Source: Paenibacillus xylaniclasticus | GTDB lineage: Bacteria; Bacillota; Bacilli; Paenibacillales; Paenibacillaceae | Assembly: GCF_004001065.1 (NCBI RefSeq) | Contig: NZ_BIML01000005.1 | Coordinates: 124,001-188,000, forward strand | Direction of reading: 5' to 3' | DNA length: 64,000 bases | In this document: positions 8,421-20,082 of the stretch, piece after piece | Position numbering within the stretch: the stretch's first letter is position 1 | Layout of the letters: every line of letters starts with the position of its first letter | Made by a program: the position numbers and the translations under genes | Notes under the pieces: generated by a model | Told to the model about the DNA's origin: nothing | Databases searched by the model: none | What the model saw: the letters and a program-made list of their open reading frames with translations, nothing else

Positions 8421-9227
8421 TTAATTCGAGCTTCTGCCGCCGAACAATCGCTTCATTCTGCCCCATGCCCCTGCAGGCGTACTCGCCTGTGTACGAGCTG
8501 AGCGTATAAACTGGTTGTCTAACAGCTGCTGCGCATTACGCTTATAGTAAGCAGCTGCGCTGCTGCCCATTTTATCTTCAATGCGCTCATAAGCTTCTCG
8601 TAGCCGAAAATCCCGCCTGCCCGTGTTATGCGCATCGGATGCGACGAAATGAATAATACCCTGCTTGCACATCGTCCACGCCGTTCGTTCCACGCCCCGT
8701 CCGAACATGCCGAGCAGCGAATGGGCCGTTACTTGCGCCAGCGCTCCGCATTCGATCAACCGGAGCAGCCTGCTCGTGTCAGCCGCGAGCTCACGATTGC
8801 GCTCCGGGTGGGCAATGACGACCGTAATTTCCTTCAAGGAAAGCTCATAAATGAGCTCATGCGTACCGGACGGCACATCTGCCGACGGCAGCTCCAGCAG
8901 CAAATAGCGAGTATCCGCCAAGGTTCGCAGGCCGCCTGCCGCTCCTTGTGACCAACGATCATACAGCTCCTGGTGCACGCGAATCTCCTGGCCTGCAATC
9001 ACTTGCAGCGGAATCGCCGCCTGTTGCAGCCTGCTGTTCATCTGTTCCGTTAGGGCTTCAATCGTCTCCGCCGGATTATCGTAACGCTCATGAGCATGAT
9101 GAGGAGTCGCAATGACGGTCGATATCCCGTTCGCTACTGCATTACGGGCAAGGCTCAGCGCTTCTTCCCAATCGCCCGGACCATCATCGATGCCCGGTAA
9201 TATATGATTATGAATATCGATCATCAA
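8421..9227 (-). CDS. PHP-domain protein tyrosine phosphatase (CpsB/CapC/YwqE type)
   Basis: 268 residues. The metal-binding PHP motifs are intact: DIHNHILPGIDDGP at the N-terminus, TPHHAHERYDN, IAHPERNRE and VASDAHNTGRR. These Mn-dependent phosphatases dephosphorylate BY-kinases and sugar enzymes, such as UDP-glucose dehydrogenases, that govern capsule or exopolysaccharide chain length. The start ATG (an ATGATG pair) follows GGAGTG. Here it stands alone between ger and atp, without a neighbouring BY-kinase; the polysaccharide operon lies 45 kb away. The family assignment is firm, the physiological target inferred. Confidence 0.9.
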   Translation of the reverse strand: MMIDIHNHILPGIDDGPGDWEEALSLARNAVANGISTVIATPHHAHERYDNPAETIEALTEQMNSRLQQAAIPLQVIAGQEIRVHQELYDRWSQGAAGGLRTLADTRYLLLELPSADVPSGTHELIYELSLKEITVVIAHPERNRELAADTSRLLRLIECGALAQVTAHSLLGMFGRGVERTAWTMCKQGIIHFVASDAHNTGRRDFRLREAYERIEDKMGSSAAAYYKRNAQQLLDNQFIRSARTQASTPAGAWGRMKRLFGGRSSN

Positions 9228-9275
9228 ATAACACTCCGATCCGCGATTGTTGTCGTATTTATGCCATTATAGCAC

Positions 9276-9307
9276 AAAAAAGCACCGCCAAGTCGCTTGA
9301 CGGTGCT
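9276..9307 (-). terminator. Terminator of the atp operon
   Basis: Minus-strand 11-bp stem (arms 9296-9306 and 9282-9292, one G-U) with a 3-base loop, followed by TTTTTT. About 40 bases after the atpC stop. Confidence 0.85.
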
Positions 9308-9345
9308 CTGTCTGTACCGTTGTCGATTGCTCGACAAGCGGTACA

Positions 9346-9741
9346 TTATTTATTAATGTTGATCCGGTTCAGCGCACGCTGCAGTGCAAGCTCGGCACGA
9401 ACCGTATCGATATCACTTTGCTTAGCGGCAAGACGCTCTTCCGCACGCTTCTTCGCGGCTTCAGCACGAGCAATGTCGATATCCGACGCCAGCTCTGCGC
9501 TTTCAGCAAGAATGACGACTTTATCCTTACGGATTTCGATGAAGCCGCCGGATACAGCGATCTTCTCGGTTTCGCCATTTTTCTTCACGATGACCGGAGC
9601 GATGCGAAGAGGGGTAACAAGCGGAATGTGGTTCGGCAATATACCGAGCTCACCGTCTGCGCCCTTCACGCTCACCATGTTGACTTCCTGCGCGTACACT
9701 TTACGCTCAGGCGTAACGATCTCCAATAAAAGGGTGCTCAT
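9346..9741 (-). CDS. atpC: ATP synthase F1 epsilon subunit
   Basis: 131 residues, full length. The N-terminal beta-barrel (to about residue 85, with [14 protein letters not shown]) is followed by the two-helix C-terminal domain that can inhibit ATP hydrolysis. Last gene of the atp operon, 24 bases after atpD. Part of the central rotor stalk together with gamma and the c-ring. Confidence 0.97.
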   Translation of the reverse strand: MSTLLLEIVTPERKVYAQEVNMVSVKGADGELGILPNHIPLVTPLRIAPVIVKKNGETEKIAVSGGFIEIRKDKVVILAESAELASDIDIARAEAAKKRAEERLAAKQSDIDTVRAELALQRALNRININK

Positions 9742-9765
9742 GAGTACTCCTCCCGCCTAAACGCC

Positions 9766-11184
<1,419 letters not shown>

Positions 11185-11263
11185 TTATTGTTGTCATTCG
11201 CGTGGCCTCCTGCCGTACCACAGCTAGCAGCACGGCCTGTTAGAGGTCGCATTGAACGAAACC

Positions 11264-12139
11264 TTATTGCTGAGCGTTCGCTCCACCGACGATTTCCGCG
11301 ATTTCTTGCGTAATCGCTGCCTGACGCGCACGGTTGTACGTCAACGTCAAGCTTGCGATCATCTTCGTCGCGTTCTTCGTTGCGTTGCCCATCGCAGTCA
11401 TCCGCGCACCGAATTCACTCGCTTTACCTTCCACTACTGCGCTGTAAATAACCGTTTCTGCATATTTCGGAAGGAGAACGTCGAGCACGGCTTCAGCCGA
11501 CGGCTCGTATTCATAGCTTGCTTTCGCGCCGCCCTTGTCGCTTTCGGCGAACGTCGATGCATCCAAAGGAAGCAGCTGCTTGATGGTCGGAATTTGCGAA
11601 ATTGCGTTGACGAAGCGGTTGTACACCAGCTTAAGCTCGTCATATTTGCCTTCTTCAAAGCCTTTGACAGCAGCCGCCGCCAAAGTTTTGATATCAGCGA
11701 AAGTCGGAGAGTCAGAAAGTCCAACGACTTCTTGTACAAGATTAACGTTGCGGTGCCTGAAGTAATCGCGGCCCTTGCGTCCGATGACGAAAATATCATA
11801 TTCAGCAGGAGATGTGTGCTTCTCTTGAATTTCCGCCCACACCTTACGCAGTACGTTAGAGTTGTAGCCGCCTGCCAGACCGCGGTCGGACGTGACGACC
11901 AAGTAGGCCGTCCGCTTAATCTCGCGAGTCTGAAGCATCGGATGCTTAATCGTTCCGCCGCTCGATGCAATACTTGCCACGACATCCCGAATCATGTCCG
12001 TATATGGACGCGCCGCTATAGCTGCATCTTGCGCTCTCTTAAGCTTCGCGGATGCGACCATCTCCATTGCCTTCGTGATCTGCTTCGTATTCTGCTTACT
12101 CTTAATCGAGCGCTTAATTTCGCGCATACCTTTAGCCAT
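11264..12139 (-). CDS. atpG: ATP synthase F1 gamma subunit
   Basis: 291 residues. N-terminal MREIKRSIKSKQNTKQITKAM and C-terminal YNRARQAAITQEIAEIVGGA helices form the coiled-coil rotor shaft; the central domain has TSDRGLAGGYNSN. Normal length. Lies between atpA and atpD, with 91-base gaps on both sides. Confidence 0.98.
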   Translation of the reverse strand: MAKGMREIKRSIKSKQNTKQITKAMEMVASAKLKRAQDAAIAARPYTDMIRDVVASIASSGGTIKHPMLQTREIKRTAYLVVTSDRGLAGGYNSNVLRKVWAEIQEKHTSPAEYDIFVIGRKGRDYFRHRNVNLVQEVVGLSDSPTFADIKTLAAAAVKGFEEGKYDELKLVYNRFVNAISQIPTIKQLLPLDASTFAESDKGGAKASYEYEPSAEAVLDVLLPKYAETVIYSAVVEGKASEFGARMTAMGNATKNATKMIASLTLTYNRARQAAITQEIAEIVGGANAQQ

Positions 12140-12230
12140 TCGTTGTCACCACCTTATTACCGAACTTAAGGGAGAAACCGAGGTTTCCCCTTTATTCAGG
12201 TCTATTCCGCGTTAGCTGTGAAGATATGGA

Positions 12231-13760
<1,530 letters not shown>

Positions 13761-14309
13761 CTACAGTGCTCGTTTGTTCAACGATTTGGCCAAACGGTTC
13801 AATTTGCCCGCCAGGCTGCCGTCATACAGACGGTCGCCGATTCGGACTTGAATGCCGCCAAGCAGATCCGAATTCACTACCTGCTCAGCTGTAATTTTCT
13901 TACCGGATATTTGGCTGAATTGTGCTTCTACCTTAGCCAATTCATCCGCGCTCAGCGCATAAGCCGTGTATACCGTAGCACGAGCTTGGCCGAGTGCCTC
14001 GCCTGCAATCTTCACATAGGCGTCATAGACATCACCGATGATGTTCTGGCGGCCATTCGTGATCAGCAGTTCCAGCGTATTAAGCAAAATATAAGAAACG
14101 CGGTCCGCAAATGCACTGCGGATCAGCTCAATCTTACGCTTCGCATCAATCGAAGGGAACGACATGAATTTCTTGATCGTATCGTCCTGTCCGATCGCAT
14201 CCACGATTTGCTTCAGCTGTCCTTCTACTTCAGAGACGATCTGCTGCTGCTGCGCGATGTCGAACAGTGCTTTGGCGTAGCGCTTCGCTACTACGACATC
14301 GCGGCTCAT
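13761..14309 (-). CDS. atpH: ATP synthase F1 delta subunit
   Basis: 182 residues. OSCP-type stator subunit joining the b dimer to the alpha subunits. N-terminal VVAKRYAKALFDIA and C-terminal LLGGIQVRIGDRLYDGSLAGKL are the family signatures. Its start overlaps the atpF stop by 4 bases (ATGA). Confidence 0.97.
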   Translation of the reverse strand: MSRDVVVAKRYAKALFDIAQQQQIVSEVEGQLKQIVDAIGQDDTIKKFMSFPSIDAKRKIELIRSAFADRVSYILLNTLELLITNGRQNIIGDVYDAYVKIAGEALGQARATVYTAYALSADELAKVEAQFSQISGKKITAEQVVNSDLLGGIQVRIGDRLYDGSLAGKLNRLAKSLNKRAL

Positions 14310-14788
14310 TTGCTCGATACCTCTTTCAGATATTGATCAACCAGCTGCTCTTGCGACTTCTCGTCGATTTGCTTCTCGATGATCTTCGAAGCGATTTGGA
14401 CGGACATGCCGCCAACTTCGCTGCGCAGTGCTGCGATCGCTTTGTTCTTCTCGCTCTCGATATCTTTAACAGCATCCTCTTTCAGGCGGGACGCCTCGTT
14501 CTTCGCAACAGCGATAATATCGTCTGCTTGCTTGGAGCTCGTCGATCTAGCCTGCTCGATGATGTCGAATGCTTCTTTGCGTGCTTGTTGAAGCGCTTGT
14601 TTCTGCTCTTCCAGATGCTGCGAAGCCTGCTTGCGGCTGTTCTCGGCGTCAGCGAGCTGGCTTTGCACCAGCTGCTTGCGCTGCTCCATAATGCCGAGCA
14701 ACGGTCCGAACGCGTAGCGTTTCAGCAGCCAGAGAAGAATCAGGAACGCGATTAATTGAATACCAAAAGTGGTCCAGTTGATATCCAC
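14306..14788 (-). CDS. atpF: ATP synthase Fo b subunit
   Basis: 160 residues. One N-terminal membrane helix (about 5-22, FGIQLIAFLILLWLLKRY) and a long charged, Ala-rich coiled coil form the peripheral stalk. It overlaps atpH by 4 bases. The 169 bases between it and atpE contain no gene; they are GC-rich with short hairpins, and such structured spacers upstream of b help set the high c:b ratio. Confidence 0.97.
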   Translation of the reverse strand: MDINWTTFGIQLIAFLILLWLLKRYAFGPLLGIMEQRKQLVQSQLADAENSRKQASQHLEEQKQALQQARKEAFDIIEQARSTSSKQADDIIAVAKNEASRLKEDAVKDIESEKNKAIAALRSEVGGMSVQIASKIIEKQIDEKSQEQLVDQYLKEVSSK

Positions 14789-14957
14789 TGGGCGTCACTC
14801 CCTTCTATAGCGATCGATTGTATTTCGTTATTTGCTCATAATTCACCGAAAGGAAAGTCCATAAATCCCAGCAGGCAGCCGGTTCGAACTTTCCTGTTCG
14901 GGCAAAAGGAAGGCGCGGAGGCAAAGGCACTCCCCGCCAGTCATGCTTATACGGTTA

Positions 14958-15239
<282 letters not shown>

Positions 15240-15296
15240 TTAGTCCCTGCGTTTCGGGTTTGAAACCGGAATGGCTTGTTAAAGAACATGACTCTA

Positions 15297-16055
15297 TTAG
15301 TGTTTCTCCTCATGAACGATAGCTTGCGACATATAAACCATCGTCAGCATGACGAAGACGAAGGCTTGAATCGAGCCTACGAACACACTGAAACCTTGCC
15401 ATACGATGAGCGGAACAATCCCAATCCAATCCAAGCCGCCAATGATAACGCCGATCATGACCTCACCGGCAAAGATGTTACCGTAGAGACGAAGCGCAAG
15501 AGAGAGCGGTTTGGATACTTCCTTGATCAAGTTCAACGGCAAGAAAGGAATGTACGGCTCGAAGTAGTGTTTAAAGTAATGCTTCGTATTGCGGCGCATA
15601 CCTTCAATGTGCGTCAGCAGAATGACAATAACCGTCAATGCAGCCGTAACTGCAACGTCAGCCGTTGGCGATTTCCACCAAGCAATATGCGCTTCCTCTT
15701 CACCCTTCAGATCAAGTTCAAGACCGAACAGCGTCGCGCCATGATGCGCTTCCGTTACGATACCAAGAGGAAGTCCGAGCATGTTGCCGACAAAAATATA
15801 CATAATCAGCGTCAGCCCGAGAATCAGGTAAGGCCGGCCCTTCTTCACATCCATCGTCGTACCGATGATGTTAATGACGAATTCGATTACCCACTCCAGG
15901 AAGTTCTGCATCTTGGTCGGTTTATCGACAGAAGCGCCACGCACAGCCAGCAATGCAAGCACAAGCACGATGATACTGGTGATAAGGATCATGGTAATGG
16001 CTGCAATGTCAAAATCCAGTCCCCACTTGTGAACGACAGGAAAAATATGGTCCAT
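15297..16055 (-). CDS. atpB: ATP synthase Fo a subunit
   Basis: 252 residues, five or six membrane helices. The essential arginine is in LALRLYGNIFAGEV, which faces the c-ring and forms the proton half-channels. The start overlaps the atpI stop by one base. Normal length and position in the operon. Confidence 0.98.
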   Translation of the reverse strand: MDHIFPVVHKWGLDFDIAAITMILITSIIVLVLALLAVRGASVDKPTKMQNFLEWVIEFVINIIGTTMDVKKGRPYLILGLTLIMYIFVGNMLGLPLGIVTEAHHGATLFGLELDLKGEEEAHIAWWKSPTADVAVTAALTVIVILLTHIEGMRRNTKHYFKHYFEPYIPFLPLNLIKEVSKPLSLALRLYGNIFAGEVMIGVIIGGLDWIGIVPLIVWQGFSVFVGSIQAFVFVMLTMVYMSQAIVHEEKH

Positions 16056-16465
16056 TAGTTGTTTTCACCCCTTTCATCGAGGGATTGCATGCGTTCCCGT
16101 TTGCGAACGGCCCAAAATCCCAATAGAAGTGTTGCCAATTGGGCGGTAATTAATCCCGCGGCAACCGCTTCGATCCGGAAATCAAACGTCCTTGTCGCAA
16201 TGACAGCCGCAAGAAGTCCGATACACGCACGGGTGAAATACCCAAGCGTCGTGCGCCTCTTGTTACCTGCAGCAGCATTCGCACCGATCTGGTTCACTTT
16301 CCAGGAAAGGTGAAGCGCATTCACCAGACTCGCTATCGCACCGATGACGAATCCGCCCCACCATGCCTCATGCTCAGGAAAGAGCGCCCAGACGATGAAG
16401 CAAACGGATAATAAAGCGAACATAACTCTTGTAATGGTTTTCAGGTGGGCCGACATGTTGTCCAT
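16055..16465 (-). CDS. atpI: ATP synthase subunit I (AtpI family)
   Basis: 136 residues, four membrane helices, with TTLGYFTRACIGLLAAVIA in the middle. AtpI-like proteins assist c-ring assembly or Mg transport and are usually encoded ahead of atpB, as here. I start it at the ATG at 16465, which shares a base with the stop of the upstream gene (TAATG), indicating coupling. A longer upstream reading would run backwards over that gene in another frame. Confidence 0.85.
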   Translation of the reverse strand: MDNMSAHLKTITRVMFALLSVCFIVWALFPEHEAWWGGFVIGAIASLVNALHLSWKVNQIGANAAAGNKRRTTLGYFTRACIGLLAAVIATRTFDFRIEAVAAGLITAQLATLLLGFWAVRKRERMQSLDERGENN

Positions 16466-16740
16466 TACTTTCCATTGCCCCCCGTAAACGCTCGGATTAG
16501 AAAATAGATCGTCACTACGCCGACAGCAAGTCCGACAAGCATTCCGACCAGATACCAATAGCTCGTGCCGTATGCGGCATCAGCCTTCGTACCTAGCCAT
16601 ACTCCTGCCCCCAGACATACAGCAAGGTCAGCCCCTACGGTGCCGACCAGCCCCATCGCTCGCCATGGATTGTCCCCAAGGCCACTTTCACGCGAGTTTC
16701 GATTATTTTCTGATGGTGGTTTATCATTGGATGGATTCAT
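16465..16740 (-). CDS. AtpZ/AtpQ-like small membrane protein (F0F1-ATPase subunit family)
   Basis: 91 residues. A polar Asn/Pro/Ser-rich head (1-28) is followed by two hydrophobic helices (about 33-51 and 61-83) separated by a short loop, AmphiGly-rich as in the 'ATPase_gene1' family found first in many atp operons. First gene of the operon, GGAG before the ATG at 16740, and directly downstream of a good promoter. In Bacillus relatives AtpZ with AtpI has been linked to divalent-cation uptake and c-ring assembly; that role is inferred here. Confidence 0.8.
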   Translation of the reverse strand: MNPSNDKPPSENNRNSRESGLGDNPWRAMGLVGTVGADLAVCLGAGVWLGTKADAAYGTSYWYLVGMLVGLAVGVVTIYFLIRAFTGGNGK

Positions 16741-16764
16741 AGAATCACTCCAAAACTCTCATTT

Positions 16765-16794
16765 ATTTTAGCGAAGCGTTGTCCATTCTGTCAA
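16765..16794 (-). promoter_or_regulatory. atp operon promoter (sigma-A type)
   Basis: On the minus strand TTGACA, 18 bases, then TAAAAT, 24 bases upstream of the first ATG of the atp operon. No other credible promoter is seen before atpZ. The remaining gap to mnaA (to 16925) holds only a weak hairpin near 16873-16898. Confidence 0.8.
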
Positions 16795-16925
16795 TTCATA
16801 TAAATTCAAACATTTGGTGAACAGGAGCCCGAAAACCCTTATAGAATAAGGATTTTCCGACTTTCAAACCGTACAGTACAACTGTATGCTGTACTGTCTA
16901 GCCGTTTGCCCATTTCTGCTCGAAA

Positions 16926-18083
16926 TTATGAACGTTGTGTGAACGGGTCCGGACGATTGTCCGCTTTGCCAAAATGATGCAGGAGAGCTTGTACGATCCG
17001 AATAGAGGCTTGTCCATCGCCGTACGGATTAGCCGCTTTACTCATTCGGTCATATAGTGCCGAATCCGTCAGAAGAGCTCTCGTGCGCTCGTATACAGCC
17101 GCCTCGTCTGTTCCGACCAGCTCCAGCGTACCTGCTTCAATTCCTTCCGGACGCTCCGTCGTATCGCGGAGTACAAGCACCGGTACGCCGAACGACGGTG
17201 CCTCCTCCTGCAGGCCGCCTGAATCCGTCAGAATCAAATGCGTATGCGGGTAGAAATTATGCAAGTCGACAACATCCAGCGGATCGATCAGCTTGATGCG
17301 CGGATGATCACCAAGCAGCTCCTGCGCCGGTTCTTTCACAGCTGGGCTCGGATGAACCGGATACACGATCGCAATGTCTTCAAATTCGTCGGCGATGCGG
17401 CGAACAGCGCGGAAAATGTTACGATGCGGCTCTCCCTGCGCTTCACGGCGATGGGCGGTCATCAGCACAAGGCGTTTGCCCTGCGCCCATTCGAGCACCG
17501 GATGCGAGAAGTCCTGCTTAACGGTGTACTGGAATACGTCTGTAACCGTGTTGCCGGTTACGTAGATCCGCTCCTCCGGCTTGTTCTCCTTGCGGAGGTT
17601 ACCCGCAGACCAGCTGGTCGGTGCGAAGTGTACGTCAGCCAATACGCCGGTCAGCTGGCGGTTCATCTCCTCCGGATAAGGCGATAGCTTATTCCACGTG
17701 CGAAGCCCCGCTTCGACATGGCCAACTTGAATCTGCTGCAAGAACGCCGCATAGCTGGCCAAGAACGTCGTCAGCGTATCGCCGTGAACGAGTACGATAT
17801 CCGGCTTCGCCTCGCGCAGCACCGGCTCAAGCCCTTGGAGCACGCGGATCGTAATCTCATTCAGCGTCTGGCGATCCTTCATGACGTCCAGATCATAATC
17901 CGGCTTGATGTTGAAGACCTCAAGCACTTGGTCGAGCATCTGGCGATGCTGCGCCGTCACGCATACGATCGATTCGATCTGCTCGGGATACCGCTGCAGC
18001 TCAAGAATAAGCGGAGCCATCTTAATCGCTTCCGGCCGTACGCCGAAAATCGTCATTACTTTCAACTTAGACAAAAATGTCAT
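16926..18083 (-). CDS. mnaA: UDP-N-acetylglucosamine 2-epimerase (non-hydrolysing)
   Basis: 385 residues. Converts UDP-GlcNAc to UDP-ManNAc, the precursor of teichoic-acid linkage units and secondary cell wall polymers that anchor SLH proteins. GT-B-like fold with GVRPEAIKMAPL at the start, VHGDTLTTF, GHVEAGLRTWNK, SPYPEEMNRQL and the ligand loop LTDSGGLQEEAPSFGVPVLVLR. The position between atp and upp matches other Paenibacillaceae. It ends 18 residues after the family core with a Pro/Asp-rich tail. Confidence 0.95.
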   Translation of the reverse strand: MTFLSKLKVMTIFGVRPEAIKMAPLILELQRYPEQIESIVCVTAQHRQMLDQVLEVFNIKPDYDLDVMKDRQTLNEITIRVLQGLEPVLREAKPDIVLVHGDTLTTFLASYAAFLQQIQVGHVEAGLRTWNKLSPYPEEMNRQLTGVLADVHFAPTSWSAGNLRKENKPEERIYVTGNTVTDVFQYTVKQDFSHPVLEWAQGKRLVLMTAHRREAQGEPHRNIFRAVRRIADEFEDIAIVYPVHPSPAVKEPAQELLGDHPRIKLIDPLDVVDLHNFYPHTHLILTDSGGLQEEAPSFGVPVLVLRDTTERPEGIEAGTLELVGTDEAAVYERTRALLTDSALYDRMSKAANPYGDGQASIRIVQALLHHFGKADNRPDPFTQRS

Positions 18084-18114
18084 CTCCTAACGCGTCTTTC
18101 ATGTAAAGTGTGAA

Positions 18115-18744
18115 CTAGTGAGTGCCGAACATCCGGTCTCCGGCATCGCCAAGGCCTGGTACGATATAACCGTGATCGTTAAGCTTCTCATCGAGAGCCG
18201 CCGTATAGATATCAACGTCCGGATGCGCCTGTTGAAGCGCTGCTACGCCTTCAGGCGCTGCGATCAGACACATCATCTTAATCTGCTCACAGCCGCGCTT
18301 CTTCAGCGATTCAATCGCCGCGATCGCGGACCCGCCCGTCGCAAGCATCGGATCGATGACAATAAGCAGACGGTTTGCCGCATCGGTCGGCAGATTGAGG
18401 TAATATTCGACCGGCTGAAGCGTATTGGGATCGCGGAACAAGCCGATATGACCGATCTTAGCCGAAGGAAGCATCTTCAGCATGCCATCGACCATGCCAA
18501 GTCCGGCCCGCAGAATCGGAATGAGCCCGAGCATGCGTCCGGATATGACTTTCGATTCCGTCACCTGTACCGGCGTTTCCACTTGAATCGTCTGTAGCGG
18601 TACGTCGCGCGTGATCTCGTACGCCATCAGCATGGCCACTTCGTCGACCAGCTCACGGAAGTCTTTCGTATTCGTATTCTTGTCGCGGATAAACGTCAGC
18701 TTATGCTGAATTAGGGGGTGGTCGATAACGACTACTTTGCTCAT
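18115..18744 (-). CDS. upp: Uracil phosphoribosyltransferase
   Basis: 209 residues. Makes UMP from uracil and PRPP (pyrimidine salvage). The PRPP site is in [17 protein letters not shown], and the uracil-binding C-terminus ends in [18 protein letters not shown] lies about 12 bases before the ATG. 31 bases upstream of mnaA, so the two may be co-transcribed. The location between atp and glyA is conserved in Bacillus. Confidence 0.98.
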   Translation of the reverse strand: MSKVVVIDHPLIQHKLTFIRDKNTNTKDFRELVDEVAMLMAYEITRDVPLQTIQVETPVQVTESKVISGRMLGLIPILRAGLGMVDGMLKMLPSAKIGHIGLFRDPNTLQPVEYYLNLPTDAANRLLIVIDPMLATGGSAIAAIESLKKRGCEQIKMMCLIAAPEGVAALQQAHPDVDIYTAALDEKLNDHGYIVPGLGDAGDRMFGTH

Positions 18745-18800
18745 GGGGACTTTTGCCTCCTGGTTATGCGTTTAGATCTTTCGTGCAAATGATCCCGTTT

Positions 18801-18809
18801 ATTATAGCA
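18801..18809 (-). promoter_or_regulatory. Probable upp promoter (extended -10)
   Basis: Minus strand TGCTATAAT: a perfect -10 with TGn extension, about 57 bases before the upp ATG. The -35 is poor. Confidence 0.5.
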
Positions 18810-18868
18810 TTGTAAATGAGACGTTGCATCTGGAACGATGAGATCGAGCTGTAAGCAAGCCCAAAGAG

Positions 18869-19933
18869 CTAGTCGCCCCCGCCTCCACAGCCACCGCCTC
18901 CACCGCACGAAGAACCACCTCCACAGGAAGAGGCGCCCCCGTCATGAGAGTCGTGTCCATGGCCGTAATGGGACGAGTGGTCATGGCGGGATGAGCGGTC
19001 CTCACTATAGGAGGAGCAAGCCGAGGTGCTTCCGTGACGCTCATCATCGCGCCGTATATGCTCTTGCATCCGCTGCTCCAGCATGCTCGGCTCCAGGAGC
19101 GAATAATAAATCAGCAGACTACTGCCTGTCATAACATGCGAGAGATCATCCGGGGCTGCAGACTTGCTTTGGCTTGGCTTGGTCTGCGCTGGTGATGCGT
19201 TGTTACTGCGGCTCGCCGCGTCCATCTGACGCTTAGCTGCAGCGGCAAGCTGGAGCGCCGTCCGATTCAAATCGTCGTGCGCCCCTGTCGTATCGCTGCG
19301 GAACCAAGCCTTGACGATGTCGGTCTCACTCATCGAGCTCAGCTCAGACAACCGCTTCGGCGAGAGCGGTTCACGATAGAAAGAGCCCCACAGCCTGGCG
19401 CTGACAGGCGACAGCTCGAACAGCTCCCTGTATAGCCAATCAAACCAAGCTCGGCTGCCTTCCTCTGGTCTATTGTCATCTTGCCCATGCGGCGCATGGT
19501 GGATGTAAGCTCCGCAAAATTGGCGGCAGAAGCTTTCGTACTCGCGGGTAAACATCAGCATCTCATGCCACACTTCGTCGATCTTCGTACTATACATCGG
19601 CACGTTCCGAAGCAGAGCACACAGGAGAAAATAACGTTTCAGCTCGAACCAGGTCCACGCCCACTCCTGCTGGGACATGCCCGGCTTTGCAGATTGAACT
19701 CGATATTGCACACGGGCTTCGAAATCAGAGCCAAGCGCCGCCTCCAATCTCTCCGCTGCGCTCCTTGCAGGATGACTGTCAGCAAGACCGAGCCCGGCCG
19801 GCGGCTTCTCATGCGGCCAAGCAGCAGTCTTCGGCAGCCGCACTGAGCCTGATTGTCGTTTACTAAATACTCCTAGTACGATGATCAATGTGACAAGACT
19901 GATGATAACAATAAATAGCTCTGCCACTCCCAT
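18869..19933 (-). CDS. Membrane-anchored protein with GRDP-like domain and Gly/Cys-rich tail
   Basis: 354 residues. One N-terminal membrane helix (about 4-23) is followed by a soluble region containing EVWHEMLMFTREYESFCRQF and GAYIHHAPHG, the pattern of the glycine-rich-domain-protein (GRDP/DUF1399) family known from plants and bacteria. A Ser/His/Asp-rich linker leads to a C-terminal tail of repeated GGGxxCGGGGGCGGGG. The ATG at 19933 has AGAGGTG upstream. Function is unknown; Cys/Gly tails are also seen in TIGR04222-type proteins, and may bind metal or the envelope. It lies alone between upp and glyA. Confidence 0.6.
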   Translation of the reverse strand: MGVAELFIVIISLVTLIIVLGVFSKRQSGSVRLPKTAAWPHEKPPAGLGLADSHPARSAAERLEAALGSDFEARVQYRVQSAKPGMSQQEWAWTWFELKRYFLLCALLRNVPMYSTKIDEVWHEMLMFTREYESFCRQFCGAYIHHAPHGQDDNRPEEGSRAWFDWLYRELFELSPVSARLWGSFYREPLSPKRLSELSSMSETDIVKAWFRSDTTGAHDDLNRTALQLAAAAKRQMDAASRSNNASPAQTKPSQSKSAAPDDLSHVMTGSSLLIYYSLLEPSMLEQRMQEHIRRDDERHGSTSACSSYSEDRSSRHDHSSHYGHGHDSHDGGASSCGGGSSCGGGGGCGGGGD

Positions 19934-20026
19934 GCACCTCTCTATTTTTCCATATTTATAACGAGTATAGCATGGGAGGTATGTCCGATCGACAAATCTT
20001 AATCGACTACGCTGCCTAGCGCACAA

Positions 20027-20059
20027 AGACCCTGCTTCGCCATCGGCGAGTCAGGGTCT
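20027..20059 (-). terminator. Terminator of the rpiB-ywlG-glyA operon
   Basis: Minus-strand nested stem AGACCCTG / CAGGGTCT with an inner CTCGCC / GGCGA(A) pairing, followed by TTTGTG. Lies 24 bases after the glyA stop. Confidence 0.75.
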
Positions 20060-20082
20060 CATCTAACTGTTGAAGATATGGT

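Noticed and set aside
16873-16898. Terminator between atp and mnaA (CAGTAC / GTACTG repeat)
   Set aside because: Short stem, long loop and no T-run in either direction.
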